Positions 1-9,147 of a stretch of 64,000 nt of DNA are shown piece by piece. The notes beneath the pieces are model-generated. The model was given only the letters and a program-made list of their open reading frames with translations, did no database searches and had not been told where the DNA came from. Origin of the DNA: Impatiens glandulifera (lineage: Eukaryota > Streptophyta > Magnoliopsida > Ericales > Balsaminaceae); NCBI RefSeq assembly GCF_907164915.1, contig NC_061862.1, forward strand, positions 140,545,913-140,609,912, given 5' to 3'. The position numbers and the translations under genes were made by a program. Positions within the stretch are counted from its first letter, which is position 1, and every line of letters starts with the position of its first letter.

Positions 1-196
1 CTTTTTCCAAAGAACTGAACTTGGAAACAAACGGAAACGCATTGTGTAGAGTCAAAGTGATAAAGTACCGGGGACGCTTAGTATAAGACTGAATTGGTAA
101 ATTGCCCGAGATATTTATCCAAAAATCGATTTTGATAAACTACCGGGTGCGCCTCTTGATAAAATACCGATATCATAAAAACCGGATGCACTCCAT

Positions 197-395
197 AAAA
201 TACTGAAGTTCTATAAAACCGGAAACACATCGTTATAATACTGAAGTTCTATAAAATCGAAAATGCTTCATTATAATACCGAAGTTCTATAAAACCAGAA
301 ACGCTTCATTATAATACCGAAGTTCTATAAAACCAGAAACGCTTTATTATAATACCGAAGTTATAAAATATCGACGTGTCTCATACATAAAACCG
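197..395. repeat. 38-bp tandem repeat, about 5 copies
   Basis: The motif GAAGTTCTATAAAA begins at 205, 243, 281 and 319, and a shortened GAAGTTATAAAA at 357, an exact 38-bp spacing. Units also contain AACGCTTCATTATAATACC. Looser relatives (GATAAAATACCG and similar) extend over roughly 60-480. The array recurs at 49,700-49,900 with the same period. No coding function is visible. Confidence 0.9.
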
Positions 396-526
396 ATATG
401 TAAAATACCGTGTTTTGAGATAAAATCGGAAGCGTCTTTTATAAAATACTGGAGTTTGATCAAATGACGAATTTGATCAACTACGGGACAACTCTTCTTT
501 CCAATTTTCTTTAATGTGCACGAGGT

Positions 527-1089
527 TAACTTAACACAAGTAAGTTCTTATTTATACAATTATAATTAATTAGATATTTTAACTTAACACAATCTTTATG
601 AAGAAATTTATGATAATTTATGTTCTTCGCGCGTTTATTCATTTGCATGTCTCCATTGTGTATAATGACCGAGAGAAGATGAAGGCAACCTACGTTGAAA
701 ATGATGATCATTATTGGGGTGACTTGGGAGATGCTGAAATTGAAAGAATGTTTGAAAAAATTTGGGCCTTGAAGATAGAATGTTGGCTTTTTGATCCTTT
801 TTCTCTAGCATACTTAGTGCCAAGTTCAAATTGCATCTAGTTTTTGTGGTTCGAGAAACCACAAAAAGTTGGGTCTTACTCTCATAACATTTTGTGACAT
901 AAAATATGGATGAGATGGAACTACTTATTATGGTTTGAAGAACCACCTGATGTAAAGTTTTTAAATTGTTCTTGTGGGCTACAATTGAGAAATCTCTTGG
1001 AACAGTTTGTGAGAACCACCCGATAGTCTATGAAAACAATTTCAGCAATTTTTCACTACTTTTCTTTTTTCCAGAATCATTCTTGCGTT
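527..1089. other. Duplicated stretch without a recognised gene
   Basis: Present in both D1 copies (second copy about 50,030-50,590). It holds an 80-codon forward reading frame at 598-840 and an overlapping 103-codon reverse frame at 635-946. I recognise neither. The forward frame is disrupted by small indels in the other copy, which argues against a constrained gene. It may be part of the same LINE as the ORF1 relic just downstream, but I see no motif that proves it. Confidence 0.5.
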
Positions 1090-1640
1090 CTTCTACAACT
1101 GTTTAATCTTTGAGTTTAGCCTCCTTTATTTTCATCTTTTATCTTTTTGCTTCCTGGTTTCTAGTATTATTCTTTAGCTTTATCACATTTATTGTGCATG
1201 AAAGTATTTCAGAAAGAACACATTTTTGGTTTCCATTCATAAGAGATCTCCATGACATTGTGTTTTCATTTCTTATCCACAATTGCCATTTTCATTGGCA
1301 GGACACACTTAGGATGCACTTAAATACTAATTCTAGCAAAGGACAGATGCTCTCTTCCTTTAGTTATTGGGTACATATATAATGATTTCCCAATTGTACA
1401 TGCAAAATGATTAATTACTTCAGCATTGTACATGTGGGTTGAAATGTTCCAGAGCTTGAACCAAATCTGGGTCGTTTCCTTTGGTTTGCTCTGTAGATTC
1501 ATCTCTTCTGACCACTTTTTCAGCTTCATTCTATTTGATCCTATGTAAGTATGCCCTTTCTCCAGGATTTATTTTAGATTTGAGTCATTTTTAAACGACA
1601 TGAAGTAGTGGTCATGTATTTTTTGTAAAAACATTTTGAT
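1090..1640 (-). pseudogene. LINE ORF1 relic (DUF4283 and zinc-knuckle region)
   Basis: The longest open piece on the reverse strand (1,529-1,320, 69 codons) has the pattern KLKKWSEEMN, then QIWFKLWNI, then a stretch ending SFARISI. This parallels the DUF4283 domain of the LINE ORF1 at 26,556-27,206 (KLYKWSDELN, QIWVNLKNV, SVARVSVEI). Continuing towards 1,090 in the same sense gives YEWKPKMCSF and a degenerate zinc-knuckle, interrupted here by a TGA where the copy at 50,590-51,140 reads a cysteine codon. Further stops and frame changes make this a dead fragment. In live LINEs ORF1 encodes the nucleic-acid-binding protein of the retrotransposition complex. Confidence 0.75.
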
Positions 1641-1763
1641 GATGAGAGCAAAGAAACCCTAAAAGATGATAATAGAAAAAACCGTAACCGAGAGTGTATT
1701 CTTGAATATTCCAAGAGATCAGGATCGATGCAAAGTTAAAAGATCAATTGCACGACACATTGA

Positions 1764-1885
1764 TTGAATGACACATCGAATGCACAACACGACGTTTGTC
1801 ATTGCACGACACGACACAACACAGCACAAAGAATGAAAGGCACAACGATTGCACGACACGACACGACACGACGATTACACGACAC
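1764..1885. repeat. CACGA/ACACG short-period tandem repeat
   Basis: A GC-richer patch of CACGACA units (for example ACACGACACGACACGACGAT near 1,857) embedded in AT-rich DNA. The D1 partner at about 51,245-51,385 has fewer units, as expected for a slippage-prone repeat. Open frames crossing it give only repetitive His/Asp/Thr/Arg-rich peptides and are not treated as genes. Confidence 0.75.
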
Positions 1886-2546
1886 GCGATTGCACAACGA
1901 TGAATGGCGAGTTCCAACAACGAATTCCGATGATTTCTACGGCAAGTTTCAAAGAGGATTATGATTTTTCTCTAATATCTCATCCCCATTGTATTCACCC
2001 TAATAGTTATGGTTCGATTTCCTTCCTTTGATTCTTCCCTACTTAACTCAATATTTTTTTTCCTATCTTTTATGTTTAAAATTTATACATAATTCTACTA
2101 CAATATATTACAAAATCTTTCACAAATACTAAAATTGTTATAAAAAATTTAATTTTAAATATATTTATTATGTTATAAATATTTATAATTATGTGCAAAC
2201 CTATAACTCAATGTTATAGTCAGATTCATAATTTTGTAGAGAGAAATAACTTATTTTACAATAAAAGAGATAATTTGGACATGTTAATCCAAATCTATCT
2301 TTAGATTTATTTAAATATGTTCAAGTTCCTCTCCCCTTCAACTAATTGAATTTATTTTTATAAATTTTACTTAGAAAATTGTATCAACTTAGTATGGACA
2401 AAACAGTATAATAAAACCCTTTAGCTATCTTTTGGAATCAAAATATATTTATTTAAAAAAAATTAAAAACTACTTAAAATTCATGAAATCTTCAAATGTT
2501 TAGTTTATTATTACATAAATAAAATAATGAAAAGACACTATAATGG
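1886..2546. other. AT-rich non-coding DNA
   Basis: Shared with about 51,386-52,025. Mostly A/T runs with no reading frame, no recognisable domain and no RNA gene. I see nothing further in it. Confidence 0.6.
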
Positions 2547-2718
2547 CATTTTAGATCCTCTGTTACCAAATTAACATGCTACACCTGTTGCCTCTCACAA
2601 AGAGAGGGGCAATATGGTAAATAAATGAAACATGTTTCATTTATTTACCATATTGCCCCTCTCTTTGTGAGAGGCAACAGGTGTAGTAGGTTAATTTGGT
2701 AGCAGAGGATCCCTTCAC
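2547..2718. mobile_element. Foldback MITE, 172 bp, with 9-bp target duplication
   Basis: Almost the whole element is one inverted repeat: arms 2,554-2,632 and 2,633-2,711 pair around GAAACATGTTTC with about 3 mismatches in 79. It is flanked by CTATAATGG at 2,538-2,546 and 2,719-2,727. A 9-bp target duplication is typical of Mutator-like elements, so this is probably a non-autonomous MULE-derived MITE. There is no coding capacity. The D1 partner near 52,026 lacks the element, and also lacks about 10 flanking bases, so the partner is not a clean empty site. Confidence 0.85.
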
Positions 2719-2965
2719 CTATAATGGAAACACACTTATATATTCGCCCCTTCTTATACATTTGATCATTATAAGAAATTCATATGTATATGCTTTTTTA
2801 TTTTAATACCTTTTTAGCTCAATCATTTATATATGTTTGTTGAATAATATAGCAAAAAATCTTATTATAAGTGCTTTTAATATTTACTTATTAAATTGAT
2901 AATTTAGTTTCTATGATTTTGTTGTTAGACTTCTTTATTGTTTTTTTTTCTCTTTTTTAAGTTTT

Positions 2966-4122
2966 TTTTTTTGGAAAAACGAAATAGCGTTATTTCATTA
3001 AAAATTCCCAAAAATGGAAAAAAAACACGAGTTTAAGAGATCATTTTAGACAGGCCTAGAATGATTTTGAAATCGTAACATTTTGAGTAAAAGCTAAAAA
3101 GCTAAAAACGTAAATGAATTATCTGATTACAATGCTTTCAATTCTAGTGAGTTTAAAAAACGGTAAATTCCAGTTCATACAGATATTCCAGTTCTTCTCC
3201 GTGTTTGGAATTCTTGTCCACGTTCCCGCGAGGGCGCTACAATCCAATACAATATCTTTCCATAACTCTTCAACGCTCCTGCGGGATCTGTCATATACCT
3301 TTGCATTCCGCTATTGTCAAATGTTATACACCACTGCTCCAAAGCCGCACTTGAACACGCTTGTTGCAAATCTATTTCCCTTGGCTTTGAGTAGTGCTGC
3401 ATCTTTGATTTCATTCCATTCGCTCGGGAAACTGATCAGCTCTAGGATTTTATAGAATCTGTCCCAAAGCTCTAAAACAATATAGCAGCTCCCGAATAGG
3501 TGATCTATGGTTTCTTCATTTCCTCTACAAAGAAGACAGTTTGTGTTCGGGATACTCATATATTTGCTGATACGATCACGAGTGTTGAGTCTTTCCCAGA
3601 AGACGAGTCATAGGATGAACTGGTGTCTAGGGATAATCTTCGTTGACCATACAAGAGGAGCCCATTCTACTTTCTTGGCTTTTTCCCGGGTTACCTCCTA
3701 TATTTTCTTCGATACCAACTTCTCATTGTCCTCAGTTTTCCATTCATGAATATCCGGTTTGTCGTGTAGTTGTATGTTACTTATATGATCAAGTATCCTC
3801 TGTTCTTATGGATTTTTTCTCTGGAGTGAGTCCCAATTTCCGTGTTTAATGTCTCTGTTTTTTGCTTCTGAGCAGTCCCTTCTGATGCGGGTATTTTGAA
3901 ACTCCTCTTTGTGGATGAAAGGCTGGTTTTCGAACCAGGAGTCGTACCAGAATAGAGTGTCTTTCCCGTCCCCTAGCCGGATGTCATAATGATCTTCAAT
4001 ATCGCTTCTTAGTTTAAGAATCTTTTTTAGAGACCTTCTCATACCTTCATGAATTTTGCAAGACTAGATGCTGGTTTCGTATTTCATAATCCTCGTATGC
4101 ACCCATTTGATCCATAGTGACT
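2966..4122 (-). mobile_element. 5'-truncated LINE (L1) insertion, ORF2 3' end
   Basis: Reverse-strand LINE end. The 3' side is at low coordinates with poly(T) on the plus strand from about 2,962. The 3' UTR contains CATTAAAAATTCCCAAAAATGG-like sequence. Reading upwards in coordinate, broken frames show the zf-RVT region at the ORF2 C-terminus: CLLCRGNEETIDHLFGSC at 3,559-3,317, and further upstream DIRLGDGKDTLFWYDSWF at 4,042-3,806. The reverse transcriptase core is missing, as expected for a 5'-truncated copy. Flanks CTCTTTTTTARGTTTT at 2,950-2,965 and 4,123-4,138 (one mismatch) form a 16-bp target duplication. Related loci at 27,748-27,770 and 62,820-62,845 show the site without the insertion. 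Confidence 0.9.
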
Positions 4123-4390
4123 CTCTTTTTTAGGTTTTGCAATAACTTAACTCATCTTAGCTAGCCAATTTGTTGGATATGTGAATGTAACAAATCCAAG
4201 TTACTTGACAAACAAAACATATGTGTAAGAACTCATTGGAGGGACACTGCAAAACTTGATGACCTATACATTATTTTAACAAACTCAACAATTAAATTAA
4301 GTTGGAGACTTTTTATATATTTTTTGTGACGTCCTATATCGAAAAATCATAGTAAATATGAATTTCATATAAAAGTGAGGCTAGTAGACT

Positions 4391-4965
4391 CACTGGTGAA
4401 AATGGGTTCTAAATCGAGAGTATAATCTGTCGGTAATGACCATAAATCTCTCGGTATAAACCTAATACTGAAAGTTTGGGTAACACTCGGCATTCGTCGG
4501 TATTGTCACTTTCGGAAAATATATTTGGGTGTTTACCGAGATATATCAAAAATTTATCGGTTTAGACACCAGAGAGAAAAACCAAGAGTTATATAAAAAA
4601 ACTCTCGGTTGTTCTTGAAAGGTCAAAACCGAGAGTTTTATAGAAAACTTTCGGTTTTTATCCTTCAAGAAAAATCGAGAGTTTTCTATATAACTCTCGG
4701 TTTTTTTCTTGAAGGAGAAAAACCGAGAGTTGTATGAACAACTCTTTAGTTTTTTATTTTCAAGAAAACCAAAAGTTTTCCAAAAACTCTCGGTTTTTTC
4801 GTTTAAAATAAACCCGAGAGGTATATGGAAAACATTCGTTTTTCCGTTTCAAGAAAAACCGAAAACATTCCAAATAACTCTCGATTTTTCTTAAAAGTGA
4901 AAACCGAGAGTTTTCCAAATAACTCTCGATTTTGCTTAAAAGTCAAAAACCGAGAGTTTTCTTTA
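4391..4965. repeat. ACCGAGAG / CTCTCGGT hairpin array, possible CACTA-type end
   Basis: Begins CACTGGTGAAAATGGG at 4,391, which resembles the CACTA/CACTG terminus of En/Spm-type transposons. It continues as many alternating copies of ACCGAGAGTT and AACTCTCGGT, separated by short spacers so that neighbours form hairpins. Subterminal arrays of short direct and inverted motifs are characteristic of CACTA elements. No opposite CACTG terminus or transposase is visible, and the flanks are the same in all four copies (28,018; 53,683; 63,170), so this was one old insertion later copied with its surroundings. The CACTA assignment is inference. Confidence 0.6.
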
Positions 4966-5146
4966 TAACTATATTAAAAAAATAGAAAAATTATAATAAA
5001 AAAAAATATATATCACTAATAAAGAGTTACATAAATAAAATTAAATTTAAAAATAATATCAACAAATCAAAACAACTCAATTGAAAATTTATTCAAAAAT
5101 CTGGTAAAAACCACCCCATAAAAAAAAAGGACATTAATGATATATA

Positions 5147-5185
<39 letters not shown>

Positions 5186-5200
5186 ATATGAGAGAGACTT
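4966..5200. other. AT-rich spacer with (AT)n microsatellite
   Basis: Contains poly(A)-rich sequence and an (AT)n run at about 5,150-5,181. Related sequence follows the hairpin array at 28,493 and at 63,746, with shorter AT runs. No gene is seen. Confidence 0.7.
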
Positions 5201-6690
5201 AAATAGGCAATTCAATTAGGGTTTCCATTTGTGTCGGCCGTCCGACGAACTGTGGATTAGAATGGAGCGACGCCGGGGCTGTGTTCTTCCTAATACCTAA
5301 ATCGAATCGTATGTCTTCTTTCATGCATTCACCGATATCTTCTATTTTGTGATTTGTGTATGGATAACCTTTTTTATGTCTGCTATAACCGTTCTTGTCG
5401 GGAGTTGTATAAAGGCCCTAGGGTTGCTAATATGAACTGGAAATCGATCCGAAGGTACCCTCACCCGGAGATTATTATTCTTGAACTACCATATTCACAT
5501 TATTTGTAATGTTGACAATGATATCTAGAATTTGAAAGTTGTAGTTTAAATTGTAGGATCTTCAAATATGCAGAGTTTAGTTAATGATTTTTGTGGCTTG
5601 GAATTAATATAATAATAATAATAATATAAAATATGCTTTTAGATTGATCTCTTATATTTTAAAATTTGAAAGTTGTAGCTTCAAGTTTAAGATCCTAAAA
5701 TATAAAGAGTTTACTTAATTATTGGAATGATTTTGGCTTGAAATTAATAATCGTAATAGAAGGCTTCTAAAACAATGATTGATATGAGATATTTGTAGTT
5801 GGAGGATTAATACTTTGGAAGCCCATAATTCTAAGGTAGCTTTTGGAAATGTGCATGAAATGCTGATTTTATTTTTTTGAAAAAATTGATGTTTTGTGAG
5901 GATATTATGGTGAGTGCTCATTTTCAAAACTGTGGATCATGAAATAAAAGTAATTTTGGCTTGTTTATAAGGATACCAATCATTCTCTTTTGTTTCATTT
6001 TAAATATTTGTTCTATCTTTGTGTACCTATATCTAGTTATAGAAGTCCATCTTCATATAAATTGTATAGAAACTCAATTGAATTTCTAAATGTGTATTTG
6101 TTTTATGTGACCTTGAATGTGAATCAAGAATGCATTAAGTTGATTAAAATGGTTATTGACTTTACATTATGTTGTTGATAAATTTCTTTCATCTGTCTCA
6201 AGATCATTCGTTTTTTTATTTAGTCATAAATCATTGAAATTCTTTTCGAGACTAGTGTAATCTTTGTACGAGGTTAAAAAAATTGAAATTCTTTATTCAA
6301 TTATTAGGATATCAATCATTCTCTATAGTTTTGTTTAAATGTTTGTTTTATATTTGTTCACTTAGATCCGCTTATCTAAATTCTCTCCAAATAGAAATTG
6401 TCTTGAAAATAAAGTGATTTTTTAAAAGTTCCCTTGTTTGTAAGAATGCATTCAGTTGATTAAAATGATTACCTAAACTATTTTCATTTAACAAATCAAC
6501 AACCAAGTGAGGCTTAATTATTTAGATGTTTAATTTACCCTTTCAAATACCCACTTCAATTTATATAATTTGAAGCTTTTGGAGTTGAATTTACCAAATG
6601 GGTATAGTGGAAGGATTGATGTTATTTCCTACTTATTTAGGCATTCTCTAGCTGAAGATCTGGTTGGAAATAAATTGTGGGAGGTAACAC
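5200..6690 (+). pseudogene. F-box/LRR gene fragment: leader, leader repeats, one late exon
   Basis: Starts with a GC-richer leader (GTCGGCCGTCCGACGAACTG near 5,235), found also at 28,770 and 63,977 and in reverse orientation near 48,650-48,720. From about 5,925 two degenerate copies of a roughly 320-340-bp leader repeat follow. At 6,570-6,686 a reading piece KLLELNLPNGYSGRIDVISY ending NKLWE is followed by GGTAACA, a donor at the same place as in the exon at 10,530-10,640. The F-box exon itself is absent, so this is a fragment. The copy at 28,730-30,130 matches closely. Confidence 0.7.
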
Positions 6691-6906
6691 CTTTTTCCTA
6701 TTTGTTGTTGTTATTCTTCATTTTTTTAATCTATTTATGTTTCATAACAAAACAACTATCAAATCTCAGTTGATATATAATTCCTTACTATCTTAGTTTG
6801 TTAGAGTTCTAGGCTAATAACAACAAGGTCAAAATTGTACCCCACAAAACGAGTGGGGGATTTGTAATGTGAGATTCCAATAATTTTTCATTTATTATGA
6901 AACTAT

Positions 6907-6909
<3 letters not shown>

Positions 6910-6955
<46 letters not shown>
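6910..6955. repeat. (AT)n microsatellite
   Basis: About 23 uninterrupted AT dinucleotides. The D2 partner at 30,443-30,468 has about half as many, so the repeat has changed length since the duplication. Confidence 0.95.
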
Positions 6956-6958
<3 letters not shown>

Positions 6959-7900
6959 GTCCATAAATTAAGCCTTATCAGAAAGTAGACTAAAGTCTAA
7001 CGATAAACTTAAAAGTAATATGTTAATGTTTAGACATAACCACTTTATTTGAAGAAAACTTAAATCAAGTAATCATTGAGAAAATAAATTCTCAGTTTAG
7101 CTCACGGGGTTAGAAGTATTTAATATTTGGTCTGAACCGAATATCTGGCACAATTTGAATTCACCGAATTTGAATAAATCAATTTCAAATATTATTTTTA
7201 ATTTTTGAATCGAATTATAAACCAATTCGGATTCAAATTTAGTTTTCGAAATGATTTTTGAGTCGAGGTTTCAACTCGAACACCAAACTGAAAACCGAAT
7301 TCATATTTATTATTTATTTTAATTATGTATTTTATTATTATATAAAATTAAATCATTATATATTTTATTATATACTAAATTAGGTTAGCCGCTAGTATTT
7401 ACTAATCTCTAAGACTTTAATTCCTAAATCTGTTGAGAGGGAAGATAAAAAAAGTGCAAGTGCAATTAATAAAAAATACAATTGTGTAGGTGTTCAATAT
7501 TTGGTTTAAATCGAATATTTGACCGAGTTTGAATAAAATGAATTCAAATTTTAATATTTGGGTTTGTTTTCTAATTGGCTTACAAAAAATAAAATTCTAA
7601 AAATTCGAATTAAGGAACTCAAATAACTAAAAACCGAATCTATTAACGTCCCTAGACTGGGCTATGCCTAATTCCGTTAATAAATTATGATTTTATAGTT
7701 GATTAGATTCTAGTAAATGACTTAAATGGGATATTTGATCTTCGGGTGAGCATTTGGGCTAATAGACGACAAATTATGGCTCGAGAGCTTCTTCGAAGTT
7801 GCAGCTTGGTTTGTTGTGGTCATTTTGATAACACGAGGAAAATGGTGGCTCGTAGCTTCATCGTTCCTCAGAATATGTTGACTCTCAGATTATAATATTG
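6956..7900. other. AT-rich non-coding DNA with an internally repeated block
   Basis: No gene. About 7,110-7,180 (TTTAATATTTGGTCTGAACC, AATATCTGG, TTTGAATAAATC) is echoed at about 7,495-7,560, giving a loose repeat of nearly 390 bp spacing. The D2 partner is 30,470-31,400. Around 7,740-7,890 the sequence is less AT-rich and well conserved between copies, but I see no reading frame. Confidence 0.5.
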
Positions 7901-9147
7901 ATAATTTATATTATATGATAGTAGACTTTCCTAGTTCAAATGTTTCTAAGTTTATTTAATGTTTTTTTTACTAGAAAGAAAAAGAAAAAGAAAATATATC
8001 AATGTCAATAATAAACATCTTTTTACACCCAAATTGATTGTGATTGCGTAAATAATATTTTTCTTTAAATCGGTTCATTTTTTTTTATCTTTTTATCATC
8101 TTAATTTTATTTTTCTTCTAGATTGATCACCTTTATAAATGGATAAACGGATTATGTATGTAGCCCTTAAACAAACTTAACCATTTAACTTGTCGCTGAC
8201 GGGCTCAACCCAGGACCTTAGGGTGAGTATCCACCACTTATTGATGTTAGGCTAGATTGATCACCTTTATTCTGCCCTTCACGAGTCTTATATTAAAAGA
8301 CATCAATAAATCACTCCTAATAGAGAAACCAAAAAATTTGCCGATACAAGAACTAGGGTTTGTACGCATAACCTTTAGTTTAATTTCATGTTCTTCGATT
8401 TGGTTGTCGATTATTGAAATATTTTATGGGGCTAGTCTATTGTTTGACAAGTTAAAAAACTTAAAATTATCGGATCAATTATAAAGATATCAATTATTAT
8501 ATTTTGTTTCCTTTTAAATGTTTATTATATCTGTGAATCCGTGTGACCTAGATCAATTTATCTAAAGTCTCCGTACAATAAAATTTCATAGAAATTGAAT
8601 TGAATTTCCAATCATTGCTTACATGTGAGGCTTATGTTGATTAAAATGATTATTTACTTTACATAATTTTGTAGCTAAATTTATATAGATTATCTTCAAG
8701 ATTATTTTTTCCTTGATTTTGTCATAGATCATTGAAATCCTTTATGAGACTAGTATAAAGTTTGAACGAGGGTAAGACATTTGAAATTATTGGTTCAATT
8801 AAAAGGATATAAATCATTTTACTTTTGTTTCCTTTTAAATGTTTGTTCTGTTTTTGTTTACCTTGATTCGGTTATCTAAAGTCTCTCTACATAGAAATTG
8901 TATAAAAACAAATTCTACATGCTTCTGTGCTTGTTTGTGAGGCAAAAATGCATTAAATTTATTAATATTATCATTTTATTTTTTTTATAAATTTCTTTAT
9001 GAATTTAGTAATAATCAATCTATTTCAGGATTTGAACTTCATCTATTAATATTATCATTTTATTTTTTAATAATCTATACTTCTCATTATGATTTGATCT
9101 TATACTTTCAGGGATTTGAACTTCATCTATTTCTTTAAGAAAGTAAA
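7901..9147 (+). promoter_or_regulatory. 5' region of F-box/LRR gene with about 320-bp leader repeats
   Basis: Upstream of the F-box exon at 9,148. It contains at least two degenerate tandem copies of a unit with the order: 'gatcattgaaat', 'gagactagtgtaa', 'ggatatcaatcatt', 'aaatgtttgtt', 'ttatctaaagtctct', 'gcattaagttgatta'. The 'ttatctaaa' marks fall at about 8,549 and 8,866. The same unit lies at 5,925-6,490 and 27,395-27,720 on this strand, and on the reverse strand at 24,440-25,080 and 46,490-47,640. Whether it is promoter, 5' UTR or 5' intron cannot be told from sequence alone. The partner region in D2 copy 2 is deleted. Confidence 0.55.

Larger units (their letters stand above)
1..4990. 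repeat. Segmental duplication D1, copy a
   Basis: Colinear with 49,503-54,022 at high identity by eye. Shared parts, in order, are a 38-bp tandem repeat, a reverse-strand LINE ORF1 relic, a CACGA-rich tract, a truncated LINE with poly(T) on this strand, and the start of an ACCGAGAG hairpin array. The homology runs to base 1, so the segment probably continues beyond the window. The copies differ by small indels, by a MITE found only here (2,547-2,718), and by the downstream limit: copy b breaks off inside the hairpin array near 54,022. Confidence 0.9.

Noticed and set aside
1110..1382. 90-codon forward frame rich in Phe/Ile, looking like a membrane protein
   Set aside because: It is the antisense of the LINE ORF1 relic at 1,090-1,640; the hydrophobicity comes from complementing Lys/Asn/Glu-rich codons.
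3114..3849. Forward frames of 68-113 codons across the truncated LINE
   Set aside because: Antisense to the zf-RVT reading frames; no independent motif.
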